Of a stretch of 58,589 bases of DNA, positions 9,222-18,652 are shown one piece after another. The stretch lies in contig JAFZVY010000046.1 of NCBI GenBank assembly GCA_017617575.1, positions 1 to 58,589 of the forward strand. The letters run 5' to 3'. Source of the stretch: Bacteroidaceae bacterium (GTDB lineage: Bacteria > Bacteroidota > Bacteroidia > Bacteroidales > Bacteroidaceae). Made by a program: the position numbers and the translations under genes. Numbering within the stretch: the stretch's first letter is position 1; the number at the start of each line of letters is the position of its first letter. The notes beneath the pieces are model-generated. The model worked only from the letters and a program-made list of their open reading frames with translations, was not told the DNA's origin and searched no databases.

Positions 9222-10335
9222 ACTCATATCCGCTTCCACCAAGGAACTCCCTGAGTATTGAATATTTAGGAAGAAGTTCCACAGCTACAGGGTGAACCTC
9301 CTCGAGGAGCTTTAGCAGCCTTTGTGCCTCAAAATATGAAGGCTCTTCGTTTGTGACATTCTGAAGGAGAGGAATGGCTTCGTGGCGAAGCAATCCAAGC
9401 TCGTAAGGGAAAGACGTGTTCACGCTTGCATTTGCATACTTCTGGTAAGGTACAATCCATCTGCGCTCACCAAGGCGTACGCTCATCCATCGGTCGATGG
9501 TTGACTGGGCAGAAGTGCCACGATACTTGAAGTCACGTACCATTCGACGTATGAGACGGTTGTCCGTACTTAGGAAACTCTGTCCGTTTTGTCCCATCTT
9601 AAGGGCAGAGCCTGAGATGTAGATGCGGTAGAGTAGGTCGTTGCTTAGCGAGCCTGTAAGCTCTGGGTTAAGGCCGTGGATGCCCTCGATGATGAGGATG
9701 GAGTCCTCTTCCATCTTTGTCGGTTCACTTTGCCATTGGCGCGAAGCCGTAGCGAAGTCGTATCGTGGAAGGATGACCTCCTCGCCAGCCACGAGGCGTG
9801 TGAGGTGGTCTTCTATTAGCTTGAGGTCAAGAGCATAGAGTGACTCGAAGTCATATTCTCCGTTTTCGTCAAGTGGACAGTTATCGAGAGTGTCGTAGTA
9901 GTCGTCGAGCGACAGCATCTTTGGCTTCAATCCTTGTTGCTCAAGAGCATACGCCATCTTCTTGCAGAATGTCGTCTTGCCGCTTGACGAAGGACCTGCT
10001 ATGAGAACCACCTTTGGCATCTTCTGTGCAATATCCTCTGCCACGCTACTAATCATGGCCTCCTTGAGCTTCTCAAGAACGACGATAAGCTTGTCAATCT
10101 TGCCCTTGTCAATAATGTTGTTTACCTCGTCAAGGCTGATGTCTGCCGTCAGCATTCTGTCTGCTGGTACTCCGTTTATCTCAAGAACGCCAACAATCTT
10201 GTTGACTAACTCGGAAAGACTATTTTCATCGTAATTTTTTCTTAATTCAGATTTAAAACCGTCTGAAACGATTAATTTTTTATCTACGACTACAAACTTT
10301 TCTGAACTTTTATTATTTTTGCAACTGTTTTGCAT
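9217..10335 (-). CDS. Uridine/nucleoside kinase-like P-loop protein
   Basis: A 372-residue protein with a phosphoribulokinase/uridine-kinase domain. It has the P-loop GPSSSGKTT (114-122), LSLDDYYD (base or acceptor region), LDENGEYDFESLYALD, ILIIEGIHGLNPEL (Walker B-like) and a C terminus LREFLGGSGYEY that I recall from Bacteroidales nucleoside kinases. As I remember them, those are about 550 residues with an N-terminal TGS/threonyl-synthetase-like part. Here the first 110 residues are short and unlike that, so this is a reduced or paralogous form. A -7 box on the minus strand at 10369-10376 supports the start at 10335. It is divergent from the phosphate transporter. Confidence 0.8.
   Translation of the reverse strand: MQNSCKNNKSSEKFVVVDKKLIVSDGFKSELRKNYDENSLSELVNKIVGVLEINGVPADRMLTADISLDEVNNIIDKGKIDKLIVVLEKLKEAMISSVAEDIAQKMPKVVLIAGPSSSGKTTFCKKMAYALEQQGLKPKMLSLDDYYDTLDNCPLDENGEYDFESLYALDLKLIEDHLTRLVAGEEVILPRYDFATASRQWQSEPTKMEEDSILIIEGIHGLNPELTGSLSNDLLYRIYISGSALKMGQNGQSFLSTDNRLIRRMVRDFKYRGTSAQSTIDRWMSVRLGERRWIVPYQKYANASVNTSFPYELGLLRHEAIPLLQNVTNEEPSYFEAQRLLKLLEEVHPVAVELLPKYSILREFLGGSGYEY
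10314..10321 (+). promoter_or_regulatory. -7 box for the Na/Pi cotransporter gene
   Basis: TATTTTTG fits TAnnTTTG and lies inside the first codons of the divergent kinase gene. It implies a leader of about 100 nt before the ATG at 10429. No clear -33 element. Confidence 0.45.
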
Positions 10336-10368
10336 GACTTTCTTAATTCTGTATTATTAAAGTTAGCA

Positions 10369-10376
10369 CAAATATA
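10369..10376 (-). promoter_or_regulatory. -7 box for the kinase gene
   Basis: TATATTTG on the minus strand, about 33 bp upstream of the ATG at 10335. Together with the plus-strand box at 10314 it implies divergent transcripts whose 5' ends overlap. Confidence 0.5.
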
Positions 10377-10428
10377 TACTTTTTATTTCAAACCTTGTAG
10401 ATTATTTCAGGGAATTAACAAAATTTAT

Positions 10429-12171
10429 ATGAACGAATCTCACATTGACGCAATTCACATCATTACACTCATTGGTTCCGTGGCACTTCTCATGTACGGT
10501 ATGAAGGTAATGAGTGAGGGTCTCCAGAAGATGGCAGGTAGCAAACTCAGAAATGTGCTTGGCACCATGACTACCAATCGAGTGACTGGAGTCCTTACGG
10601 GTGCATTCATCACTACTGCCATTCAGTCATCAACAGCCACTACGGTTATGACGGTAAGTTTCGTTAGTTCGGGACTCCTTACCTTGGCACAAGCCATATC
10701 TGTAATCATGGGTGCCAATATCGGTACCACCGCAACAGCATGGATTATGGTGCTTGGCGGAAGTAATTTCAATATGCTTGGCGTTGTCTATGCGGCAATC
10801 ATTTTTGCAATCATTCTTATCTATACAAAGAAAAACACCAACCTCGGAGAATTTATTATAGGACTGGCATTCATGCTTCTCGGATTGACAACCTTGAAGA
10901 CTAATGCAACCGAAATGAACCTTGCTGGCAACGATGCCATCATGGGATTCTTCTCATCCACTTGTCATTGGGGCTACGGAAGCTACATACTCTTCCTTCT
11001 TATCGGAGGACTCATGACATGTGCCGTACAGAGCTCGGCAGCCATCATGGCAATCACTATGACTCTCTGCTCAACAGGTGTTATGCCTATAGACATGGGT
11101 ATCGCACTTGTCATGGGCGAAAACATAGGTACTACAATCACTTCAAACGTGGTGGCTCTCTCTGCTTCCACACAGGCACGAAGGGCAGCCATGGCTCACT
11201 TGGTGTTCAACCTCTTCGGAGTGATTTGGGTACTCTGCATCTTCAAGTATTTCGTAGGAGCTATATGTGACGTATGGGATGTTCCTTTCACTCCTGGTGA
11301 GGTGTCTGGTAAGATGAGTGCAACATCGCTCAACGCTATCCTCGCCACATTCCACACAGCATTCAACGTGTGCAACGTACTTATCCTTATCTGGTTCGTT
11401 AAGCCACTTGAGAAGATAGTATGTCTCATCGTAAGCCAGAGAAATGCCGACGAGGAAGAGGAAGGACGACTTCACTTCATTGGTGGTGGTGTCCTCTCCA
11501 CAGCTGAGCTTTCAATACTTGAGGCAAAGAAGGAGATTAACGTGTTTGTCAATCGTTGTGTCAAGATGTACGCCATGACACAGGAGTTGCTTCACGTAAA
11601 GAAAGGCGACGAGTTCAATAAACTCTACAGTCGAATAGAAAAATACGAGAGTATTACCGACAACCTTGAGGTGGAGATATGTGACTACCTCTCCAAGGTG
11701 AGTGAGGGACGTCTCTCCGTAGAGTCAAAGATAGAGATTCAGCACATGATGCGAGTGTGCGACGAACTTGAGAGCATTGGTGACAGCTGTTTCAACCTTG
11801 CTCGCACTATGAGCCGCAAGCGTAAGAACTCAAACGAGGACTTCACAGAGAAGCAGTATGAGCATATACTCAACATGATGCAACTAACGGAGGAGGCACT
11901 CAGCCAGATGGCTGTGGTAATCGAGCATGGTGACCATCGTTTCGTTGACCTCAATAAGAACTACAACACGGAGCATGAGATAAACAACTATCGCTCTCAG
12001 CTCAAGAACCAGAATATAATTGACATCAACAACAAGCTCTACGACTACCAGATTGGTGTCTTCTACATGGATATCATCTCTGAGTGTGAGAAACTTGGTG
12101 ATTACATCATTAACGTTATTGAGGCATCAGGTATAAAGGAAAAGAAAGCCAACGGCTTCAAGAACGCCTAA
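10429..12171 (+). CDS. Na+/phosphate cotransporter family protein with PhoU-like tail
   Basis: A 580-residue inner-membrane protein of the NptA/YjbB (Na/Pi cotransporter II) family. It carries the two inverted-repeat family signatures, QSSTATT near residue 62 and QSSAAIMA near residue 200, each within hydrophobic segments. A cytoplasmic C-terminal region (about 360-575) is helical like PhoU and probably ties transport to phosphate status. The ATG at 10429 (MNESHIDAIH) is preferred over an in-frame ATG at 10330, because the extra 33 residues (rich in Phe and Cys) do not look like family sequence and the frame there overlaps the predicted promoter. It is monocistronic: tRNA genes follow. Confidence 0.9.
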   Translation: MNESHIDAIHIITLIGSVALLMYGMKVMSEGLQKMAGSKLRNVLGTMTTNRVTGVLTGAFITTAIQSSTATTVMTVSFVSSGLLTLAQAISVIMGANIGTTATAWIMVLGGSNFNMLGVVYAAIIFAIILIYTKKNTNLGEFIIGLAFMLLGLTTLKTNATEMNLAGNDAIMGFFSSTCHWGYGSYILFLLIGGLMTCAVQSSAAIMAITMTLCSTGVMPIDMGIALVMGENIGTTITSNVVALSASTQARRAAMAHLVFNLFGVIWVLCIFKYFVGAICDVWDVPFTPGEVSGKMSATSLNAILATFHTAFNVCNVLILIWFVKPLEKIVCLIVSQRNADEEEEGRLHFIGGGVLSTAELSILEAKKEINVFVNRCVKMYAMTQELLHVKKGDEFNKLYSRIEKYESITDNLEVEICDYLSKVSEGRLSVESKIEIQHMMRVCDELESIGDSCFNLARTMSRKRKNSNEDFTEKQYEHILNMMQLTEEALSQMAVVIEHGDHRFVDLNKNYNTEHEINNYRSQLKNQNIIDINNKLYDYQIGVFYMDIISECEKLGDYIINVIEASGIKEKKANGFKNA

Positions 12172-12322
12172 GCACCCATGTAGGATTACATCCCGAGCCA
12201 TACTAAGCTCGTCTGCTTGTTTCGATCAGTCCTTGGCTCGCCCTCTTCTATCAAAAAGAGTTAAAAAAGTAAAAAAGTAAAATATTTCTCGTTAATTGTT
12301 TTAACGTTTAATAATAATTTAC

Positions 12323-12330
12323 TACCTTTG
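12323..12330 (+). promoter_or_regulatory. -7 box upstream of the tRNA genes
   Basis: TACCTTTG followed by CACCCGC, about 22 bp before the first tRNA. This is a typical strong stable-RNA -7 element. The -33 element is not clear. Confidence 0.6.
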
Positions 12331-12351
12331 CACCCGCTAAACAAGGAACGG

Positions 12352-12423
12352 GCTCCTATAGTTCAATGGATAGAACAAATCTCTCCTAAAGATTAGATTC
12401 GAGTTCGATTCTCGATGGGAGTA
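12352..12423 (+). tRNA. tRNA-Arg (CCT)
   Basis: A full cloverleaf can be folded. The acceptor GCTCCTA pairs with TGGGAGT (with G-T wobbles), the D stem is GTTC/GAAC, the anticodon stem AATCT/AGATT carries loop CTCCTAA (anticodon CCT), and the T arm is TCGAG-TTCGATT-CTCGA. The discriminator is A and CCA is not encoded. It decodes AGG. Confidence 0.9.
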
Positions 12424-12459
12424 CAAGACACGGGGTGTCTGAGCTCTTCAGAAGCATAC

Positions 12460-12532
12460 ACGGGGTTAGTTTAGTTGGTAGAATATCGGTCTCCAAAACC
12501 GAGGGTCGGGGGTTCGAGTCCCTCACCCCGTG
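12460..12532 (+). tRNA. tRNA-Trp (CCA)
   Basis: The acceptor ACGGGGT pairs with ACCCCGT, the anticodon stem TCGGT/ACCGA carries loop CTCCAAA (anticodon CCA), and the T arm is GGGGG-TTCGAGT-CCCTC. The discriminator is G, as expected for tRNA-Trp. It lies 36 bp after tRNA-Arg and probably shares its transcript. Confidence 0.93.
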
Positions 12533-12537
12533 CAACG

Positions 12538-12585
12538 AAAGAAAACGGCAACTTGCAAAGTCAAGTTACCGTTTTCTTTGTTTTT
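12538..12585 (+). terminator. Terminator of the tRNA operon
   Basis: 18-bp arms (12538-12555 and 12562-12579) with one mismatch, followed by a T-rich tail. Confidence 0.85.
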
Positions 12586-12668
12586 ACCATTTTACTTTTT
12601 CTATTCTACGTAAATCTGTGTTGAAAAGATGCGCAGGATTGATGTAATGTTTTTCTTATCCCACCTAA

Positions 12669-14813
12669 TTATCCCATCTCACCAATCCACTTGCTGAACC
12701 ATTGGGTTACGCGAGTGTTGGCTGTGCTTGGAGTGGAGTAGTGAGGGTCGCTGAACGTGTATGTCTCGTTGTTCTCCTCCTGCTGGTCAGGATAAATGAC
12801 CATTATGTTGTTATTCGCAAACTCGTTCTCCAGTTGGTTGCCAATCTTGCTGAATGAGTTCTGGTACGAGATACTACCCTTACGTGCCGTAACGACAACA
12901 AGGAGGTCGTCCCTCTTGACTTCATGGCGTAGGGCTGGAAAGTCGTCCCAAGTGTATAGTTCGGAATATTCTGCACGTACGGACTTGTGACGTTCTTTCA
13001 TGTATCGCATTATGAGATTGCCTGTGCTCTCTGGTGAGAAGAACTCGATGCTTGCACCGAGGTCAGCAGTCATACGTGCAAGACGGTTTATCCAGCGATA
13101 GAAGCCTTTTTCGTATTGTGCCTTGTCTGGTACTGCCACATATATATGATGAAGGGTGTGGGCAGGTTGTTTGAGGTTGACAATGGTAAGCTGTCGTGAC
13201 ATACCTTCAACAAGTCCCATGGCAAACTGTCCGAAGTAGTTATCGCCTTCGTGAACCTTTCTGTGCAAACCAATAATCATCTCGGATGCGTGATTCTCGT
13301 TAAACGAGTGGATTGTAGCAGTCACGAAGTTGACGGCAAGTCGTGTCTGTGTCTGCACTGGCACATCGCTTGCAGCTGCTATCTTGGCAGCCATGTCAAG
13401 ACATTCCTGGCTGTTGGCACGCGTCTTGTCGTTAAGATCTGCATCGTTGATGATGTTAAGGCATATAAGTCCACGCTTTAGCTTCTGGTTGCGCATCATA
13501 ATGGCAGATTGCATAAGCGGTTGGATATTGCCCTTATAGTTGATTGGGATAAGAATCTTTTCGTCATCCAATGATGTACTATCGTGACGAACGGATTTCT
13601 CTTCCTTCTCGTATAGCTTAATCTTCTTTGCGGCTTGGTCTGTCGCAATAGAGCTGATGATGCAAGAGATAAGAATCATCATTACCACACCATCGAGTAC
13701 GGCACTATTCATAAGTGGCACACCCGGAGCAGTCTCAAGCTTTGTTCCTACAAGCACCATGGCAAGTGCTCCTGCAGCATGCGCCTCAGTAAGACCGAAC
13801 ATCATAAGTCCTTCGCCAGAAGAGAACTTGAATATCCTCTTTGCACATTGGGCGGCAATATATTTTGAAACAGTACCTGCTATGACCATTGCTATTACAA
13901 CGAGTACGGCTTGTATCTCGTGGAACATAGGAGATATGTTGATAAGCATACCCACGCCAATAAGGAAGTAAGGTACAAAGAGTGCGTTACCCACAAACTC
14001 CAGTCGGTTCATGAGTGGTGAGGTATGTGGTATGAATCTGTTGAGTACGAGTCCCGATAGGAATGCGCCAAGTATGCCTTCAAGTCCGCACACTCCTGCG
14101 AGGGCGGCACTAAAGAACACAATGGCAAGCGTGTATGTGAACTGCATCACAGGTTCAATAAACTTGCGAAAGAAGAAACGTGTGAGCCTTGGTACGATAA
14201 AGAATTCCACAAAGGCAAATATGGCACACTTGCCAAGGAACAACATCCAGAACCAAACGTCAGAACTGCCGTTGAGCACTCCGCCCATAGCTGCAAGGAA
14301 AATGAGGGAGGCAAGCAACGCTATCATAGTAGCCACAACGGAAATGGTGACCGCAGGATTGCGAGTAACGCCATATCGTCCCACTATGGTATAAGCCACA
14401 AGTGTGTGGGATGCCATGATGCAGGACAACAGCAAGGACGCCGGGATGCTGTAGCCAAGCAGGAAATAGCCTGTGACGAATCCAAAGCCAAAAGGTATGA
14501 GGGTGGTTAGCGCACCAAATATGATTCCCCTTGTCCTATTCAGCTTAAGATTCTGCATATCCATCTCAAGACCTGCAAGGAACATGATGAAGTAGATGCC
14601 TACCTGTCCAAACAATTCAAAGCTTGCGTCACGCTGAAGCAAGTTAAGTCCGTTTTCTCCTATAAGGACACCAGCAAGAATCATTCCGATGAGATGTGGA
14701 ATATGTAGTTTGCTAAGTATCATAGGAGCAAACAGAATGATGCACAATACAAGAAAGAATATCCACGTTGGATTTGTAATTGGCAAATGAAGATATGTGC
14801 TAATCAAGTCCAA
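12669..14813 (-). CDS. Cation/proton antiporter, CPA2 family, with C-terminal soluble domain
   Basis: A 714-residue protein. Residues 1-400 form a CPA2-type Na+(K+)/H+ exchanger with about 12 membrane segments, including GQVGIYFIMFLAGLEMDM and LSGLVLNRFIPHTSPLMNRLEF, typical of KefB/NapA-like antiporters. A charged linker (about 400-425, SVRHDSTSLDDEKILIP) leads into about 290 residues resembling one or two universal-stress-protein folds, likely a regulatory nucleotide-binding part. It works in the inner membrane in pH or cation homeostasis. It is divergent from asd with a 175-bp AT-rich gap. The exact ion cannot be told from sequence. Confidence 0.88.
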   Translation of the reverse strand: MDLISTYLHLPITNPTWIFFLVLCIILFAPMILSKLHIPHLIGMILAGVLIGENGLNLLQRDASFELFGQVGIYFIMFLAGLEMDMQNLKLNRTRGIIFGALTTLIPFGFGFVTGYFLLGYSIPASLLLSCIMASHTLVAYTIVGRYGVTRNPAVTISVVATMIALLASLIFLAAMGGVLNGSSDVWFWMLFLGKCAIFAFVEFFIVPRLTRFFFRKFIEPVMQFTYTLAIVFFSAALAGVCGLEGILGAFLSGLVLNRFIPHTSPLMNRLEFVGNALFVPYFLIGVGMLINISPMFHEIQAVLVVIAMVIAGTVSKYIAAQCAKRIFKFSSGEGLMMFGLTEAHAAGALAMVLVGTKLETAPGVPLMNSAVLDGVVMMILISCIISSIATDQAAKKIKLYEKEEKSVRHDSTSLDDEKILIPINYKGNIQPLMQSAIMMRNQKLKRGLICLNIINDADLNDKTRANSQECLDMAAKIAAASDVPVQTQTRLAVNFVTATIHSFNENHASEMIIGLHRKVHEGDNYFGQFAMGLVEGMSRQLTIVNLKQPAHTLHHIYVAVPDKAQYEKGFYRWINRLARMTADLGASIEFFSPESTGNLIMRYMKERHKSVRAEYSELYTWDDFPALRHEVKRDDLLVVVTARKGSISYQNSFSKIGNQLENEFANNNIMVIYPDQQEENNETYTFSDPHYSTPSTANTRVTQWFSKWIGEMG

Positions 14814-14924
14814 TTTAAGTGATGATTATTAAAATGTGTACTCTTGTTAATGATTTATTGATTAAAATTACGGCAAAGATACTAACTTTTTGCTATAAAT
14901 ATTTATCATTTCGTTTAAAAGTTG

Positions 14925-14932
14925 TAATTTTG
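14925..14932 (+). promoter_or_regulatory. -7 box of asd
   Basis: TAATTTTG (TAnnTTTG), giving a leader of about 50 nt before the ATG at 14989. No good -33 element is seen at the usual spacing. Confidence 0.55.
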
Positions 14933-14988
14933 CTCCCGATTTTGTGAATAATTTGTAATCAAGCTATTGATTTTTTAACTTAAATAAT

Positions 14989-16047
14989 ATGAAAGTAGCT
15001 ATCGTTGGCGCATCAGGCGCAGTAGGTCAGGAGTTTCTCCGCGTACTTGATGAGAGAAATTTCCCAATTGACGACCTTGTTCTCTTTGGTTCTCCTCGTA
15101 GTGCAGGAACTAAGTACACGTTCAGAGGTAAGGAGTATGAAGTAAAACTTCTTCAGCACGGTGATGACTTTAAGGATGTGGATATCGCATTCACAAGTGC
15201 AGGTGCTGGTACTTCTAAGGAATTTGCAGAGGACATTACAAAGTATGGTGCTGTGATGATAGATAACTCAAGCGCTTTCCGTATGGACGATGACGTTCCA
15301 TTGGTAGTGCCAGAGTGTAATGCGGAGGATGCTCTTAATCGTCCACGTGGTATCATCGCTAACCCTAACTGTACAACTATCATGATGGTTGTAGTTCTCA
15401 AACCTATTGAGAAGCTTTCACATATAAAACGCATCCACGTAGCTTCTTATCAGTCAGCTTCAGGTGCTGGTGCTGCTGCAATGGCTGAACTTCAGGAACA
15501 GTACAAGCAGCTTGCAAACTCTGAGGACCCAACAGTCAGCAAGTTCGCTTATCAGCTTGCATACAACGTAATACCACAGATTGACGTCTTCACAGATACT
15601 GGTTACACTAAGGAAGAGATGAAGATGTTCAACGAGACAAAGAAGATTATGCATACAGATGCTAACTGTTCTGCTATGTGTGTTCGTATCTCTTCACTCC
15701 GTGCTCACTCTGAGGCTGTATGGGTAGAGACAGAGAAGCCTATCTCTGTAGAGGATGCTCAGAAGGCTATTGCTGCTGCTGATGGTGTTACTCTCATCGA
15801 CAATCCTGCTCTTGTAGGTGCTAAGGCTAACAAGGACGCTAACGCAGAGACTATGGAAGGTCTTCCTTACCCAATGCCTCTCTTCGCAGCTGGCAAGGAT
15901 GACGTGTATGTAGGTCGTGTGCGTAAGGACCTTGCCAATCCTAATGGTCTTACATTCTGGCTCACAGGTGACCAGATTAAGAAGGGTGCTGCCCTCAATG
16001 CCGTTCAGATTGCAGAGTACCTTATCAAGGTTGGTAATGTAAAGTAA
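14989..16047 (+). CDS. asd: Aspartate-semialdehyde dehydrogenase
   Basis: A 352-residue enzyme that reduces aspartyl phosphate to aspartate semialdehyde with NADPH, the branch point to lysine/diaminopimelate, threonine and methionine. The N-terminal nucleotide-binding loop is GASGAVG (7-13). [11 protein letters not shown] binds the cofactor. The catalytic Cys is Cys128 in IIANPNCTT, and a substrate-binding region IRVSSLRAHS-like ([13 protein letters not shown]) is present. Length is as expected. It is monocistronic, with its own -7 box and terminator. Confidence 0.97.
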   Translation: MKVAIVGASGAVGQEFLRVLDERNFPIDDLVLFGSPRSAGTKYTFRGKEYEVKLLQHGDDFKDVDIAFTSAGAGTSKEFAEDITKYGAVMIDNSSAFRMDDDVPLVVPECNAEDALNRPRGIIANPNCTTIMMVVVLKPIEKLSHIKRIHVASYQSASGAGAAAMAELQEQYKQLANSEDPTVSKFAYQLAYNVIPQIDVFTDTGYTKEEMKMFNETKKIMHTDANCSAMCVRISSLRAHSEAVWVETEKPISVEDAQKAIAAADGVTLIDNPALVGAKANKDANAETMEGLPYPMPLFAAGKDDVYVGRVRKDLANPNGLTFWLTGDQIKKGAALNAVQIAEYLIKVGNVK

Positions 16048-16094
16048 GTTTTTACGGTGAACCGTAAAATAACGGTGAAATAATAATATAAATG

Positions 16095-16131
16095 AAGTCC
16101 CAGTGACCAATATGGTTGCTGGGACTTTTAC
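16095..16131 (+). terminator. Terminator of asd
   Basis: Hairpin with AAGTCCCAG (16095-16103) and CTGGGACTT (16119-16127) arms followed by a T-rich stretch, 47 bp after the stop. Confidence 0.8.
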
Positions 16132-16167
16132 TTTCTCTATGCTTCGGATAATATAAGGAGAAAAAGA

Positions 16168-16193
16168 AAAGCGTGACTTAATTGTCACGCTTT
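16168..16193 (-). terminator. Terminator spanning the stop codon of the hybrid regulator gene
   Basis: Arms AAAGCGTGAC (16168-16177) and GTCACGCTTT (16184-16193) around the stop codon (16178-16180). On the minus strand the stem is followed by TTTTCTTTTT. It faces the asd terminator, separating the convergent genes. Confidence 0.8.
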
Positions 16194-18652
16194 CTATATT
16201 CTGATGGTGATACACCTACGTCAGCCTTGAATGTACGGCTAAAGTAACTTGGTGTGTCGAATCCACATTCTATCTGAATCTCCATCATTGCAAGGTCTGT
16301 GTTCTGAAGCAAGTCCTTAGCCTTAGCGATACGGTGCATACGTATGTAATGCGTAGTGTCAATGTTGGTAAGGTTCTTGAGCTTGCGGTTCAATGTACTT
16401 GTGGTAGTGTTGAGCGCGTCTGCAAGTGTTGCCGAACTGAGGTTCTGGTTTGAAAGGTTCTTCTGGATAAATGAATCCACGCTTTCGAGGAACATACGCT
16501 CCTTTGTTGACATTGCCTCTTGTGACTTTGGCTCGTTAGGCTTCTGCTCAGGCTCGTTAGCACTTGTACTTGTATCTGGAGTTTCCTCGCTCTCCTCTGC
16601 TACTTCTGTAGGAGTGTTTGGAACAACATCTACTGTGTCGTTTGGCATATTTGGCTCAATAGGCTGTGGGTGATTATCCTTTGCAGCCTGACCAATGTGA
16701 ATTCGGAACTTACTCTTCAACAACTGTCGCTGTTCGAGAAGCTTGCGGATGCGTATGAGCAATTCGTTTGGCAAGAATGGCTTTCCGAGATATACCTCTG
16801 CACCTGCCTCAAATCCGATAAGACGATCCTCGTTCTCTACACGTGCAGAAACCACGATGATAGGAAGGTGGTTAATGCTCTCGTCGTCCCTTACCTTCTT
16901 CATCAGTTCAAGTCCATCCATTCGTGGCATCATGATGTCGGTAATGAGGAGTTCAGGCATATTCTCGTGCATCATCTCCCAAGCTTCCTGACCGTCCTTT
17001 GCCCATGCATAGCTATATCCTTCTGCTTTGAGCATCTCTGTTACGAGAAGTGCAACGTCTGGGTCATCCTCTGCAAGAAGTATGTAGTGTCCCTCGTCTT
17101 CCTCGCTGACTGATGAAGGAATATCTATGTCTGCATAGTTAGTGTTATTGCTAAGCTCGCTGATTGCAGGTGTGTTGCTTGTACTTCCGTTCTTAGAGTA
17201 CTCAATCATCTCTGTAACGAGGTTGAGCAACTGCTGACACTGGCGGTTCATGGCATCGAACTCACGCTTTGCGAGCATATCGTTCTCTGGCAGGAACTTT
17301 CGAAGCTGCTGCGCCATACCAAGCACTACGGTAAGTGGAGTACGTAACTGGTGAGTTACTCCACGGTAGAACTCCTGTCTCTCAAGTGCTATCTTTTCCT
17401 TCTCCTTTGCTGCCTTCTTGTTCACGTTGAACAGACGGATAAGAAGGATGAAGGCAATTGCGGCAATGGATGTGATTATTCCGCCACTAATGAGGATGAG
17501 GTTGTTAATCTGTTTCTCTGTCTTAACCCTTGTCTCTGCCTCACGTGCCCTGTTAGACTCGTATTCTACTCGTAGGTTCTGGAGATGGTCTTTGCTTGAC
17601 TGTGAAGCCAAGGAATCATTGTAAACCTTGAAGTTGTGAATGTCTGATATTGCCTTGCTGTATTCACCTGTTGACTCATGAACCTTTGCAAACAACTCAT
17701 ACACTCTTGCAAGGTGCTCTATTGAGTGTATGGAGTTGGCTGTCTCAAGAGCAATGTTAAGATATTTCTTGGCAGAGTCAATCTTATTTTCGTTGAAATA
17801 ATACTTGCTTATTGAGAGGCAAGGCTCCATCCAGTGCCAGGCATCGCCAGTAGGCAAGGCTATTTCATAACTCATTCTGAAATACTTGAGAGCGTCCTCG
17901 TCATTATGCTTCTTTTCCTCAAGTTTACCGAGGTACATGTAGCATAGACTTATACCTATATCATTGTGAGCACTCTTGTTGTATTCAAGTGATTGCTTAT
18001 AGTAGATAAGTGCAGAGTCCGTCTTGTTCTGACGTTCCTTTACACTACCCAGATTGGCAAGGTTGATAGCTATGCCTATTGGGTTACGTGCATCTGTCTC
18101 GTATGAGAGTGCACGACGGAACATACTCTCTGCAGGCTCGAAGTTTTCGAGTGAGAGAAATACGTTTCCGAGACCATTGAGTGCACGTGTCACGTTTTTC
18201 CTTACAGCAAAGCTTGTGTCGTCTGAGAAAACGGCACAAAGATTCAAGGCTTCATAATGTGCTGTTGAAGCCTCGCTCATTGAACCAATCCTACGATAGT
18301 TAGTACCCTGGTTGTTAAGTGCGTTTACTATTTCAAATGTATCGCAAATTTCTTTCGCGAGGGCTATGCATGAATCATGCTGGATAATAGCTGCCTTGAA
18401 CAAGGACCTATCCCTAAGACATTTGCCATATGCCATACGAATGACCAACTCGGCATCCTTATCTCCCAAATTCTTATACTTCTGAATGTATTCAGGGTAT
18501 TGTTCAAGAGATTTAAGACTGTCGGCGATTGCTTGTGCCTCTGCTTTGCGAGGGCTTGCAACATGTCTTGTTCTGGCATCTCCACATGATAGAATAGTTA
18601 TAACTAAAAATAGGAGGGCAAAGAAATAAGCTATCTTTTTCTTTCTTTTCAT
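16178..18652 (-). CDS. TPR / HisKA / REC / AraC hybrid regulator lacking an ATPase domain
   Basis: An 824-residue membrane regulator resembling Bacteroidetes hybrid two-component systems. In order it has an N-terminal hydrophobic segment with a lipobox-like LSCG (20-23), TPR-type repeats (about 50-350), a membrane helix (384-408), a HisKA dimerisation helix with His434 in VTHQLRTPL, a REC domain (523-640, with Asp529/530, phosphoacceptor Asp572, Ser602, Lys624), an acidic Pro/Glu linker (655-712) and an AraC-type DNA-binding domain (715-824, ending FGVSPSEYR-like). The HATPase_c kinase domain expected between HisKA and REC is missing: only about 40 Ser/Asn-rich residues separate them. It is divergent from the secreted-protein gene at 18980, a likely target. 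See findings. Confidence 0.9.
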   Translation of the reverse strand: MKRKKKIAYFFALLFLVITILSCGDARTRHVASPRKAEAQAIADSLKSLEQYPEYIQKYKNLGDKDAELVIRMAYGKCLRDRSLFKAAIIQHDSCIALAKEICDTFEIVNALNNQGTNYRRIGSMSEASTAHYEALNLCAVFSDDTSFAVRKNVTRALNGLGNVFLSLENFEPAESMFRRALSYETDARNPIGIAINLANLGSVKERQNKTDSALIYYKQSLEYNKSAHNDIGISLCYMYLGKLEEKKHNDEDALKYFRMSYEIALPTGDAWHWMEPCLSISKYYFNENKIDSAKKYLNIALETANSIHSIEHLARVYELFAKVHESTGEYSKAISDIHNFKVYNDSLASQSSKDHLQNLRVEYESNRAREAETRVKTEKQINNLILISGGIITSIAAIAFILLIRLFNVNKKAAKEKEKIALERQEFYRGVTHQLRTPLTVVLGMAQQLRKFLPENDMLAKREFDAMNRQCQQLLNLVTEMIEYSKNGSTSNTPAISELSNNTNYADIDIPSSVSEEDEGHYILLAEDDPDVALLVTEMLKAEGYSYAWAKDGQEAWEMMHENMPELLITDIMMPRMDGLELMKKVRDDESINHLPIIVVSARVENEDRLIGFEAGAEVYLGKPFLPNELLIRIRKLLEQRQLLKSKFRIHIGQAAKDNHPQPIEPNMPNDTVDVVPNTPTEVAEESEETPDTSTSANEPEQKPNEPKSQEAMSTKERMFLESVDSFIQKNLSNQNLSSATLADALNTTTSTLNRKLKNLTNIDTTHYIRMHRIAKAKDLLQNTDLAMMEIQIECGFDTPSYFSRTFKADVGVSPSEYRKRDN

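Noticed and set aside
10330-10428. A 33-codon upstream extension of the Na/Pi cotransporter
   Set aside because: The extra residues do not look like family sequence, and the predicted transcription start leaves the ATG at 10429 as the natural start.
12435-12647. A 70-codon open frame
   Set aside because: It overlaps the whole tRNA-Trp gene and its terminator, so it is not a protein gene.
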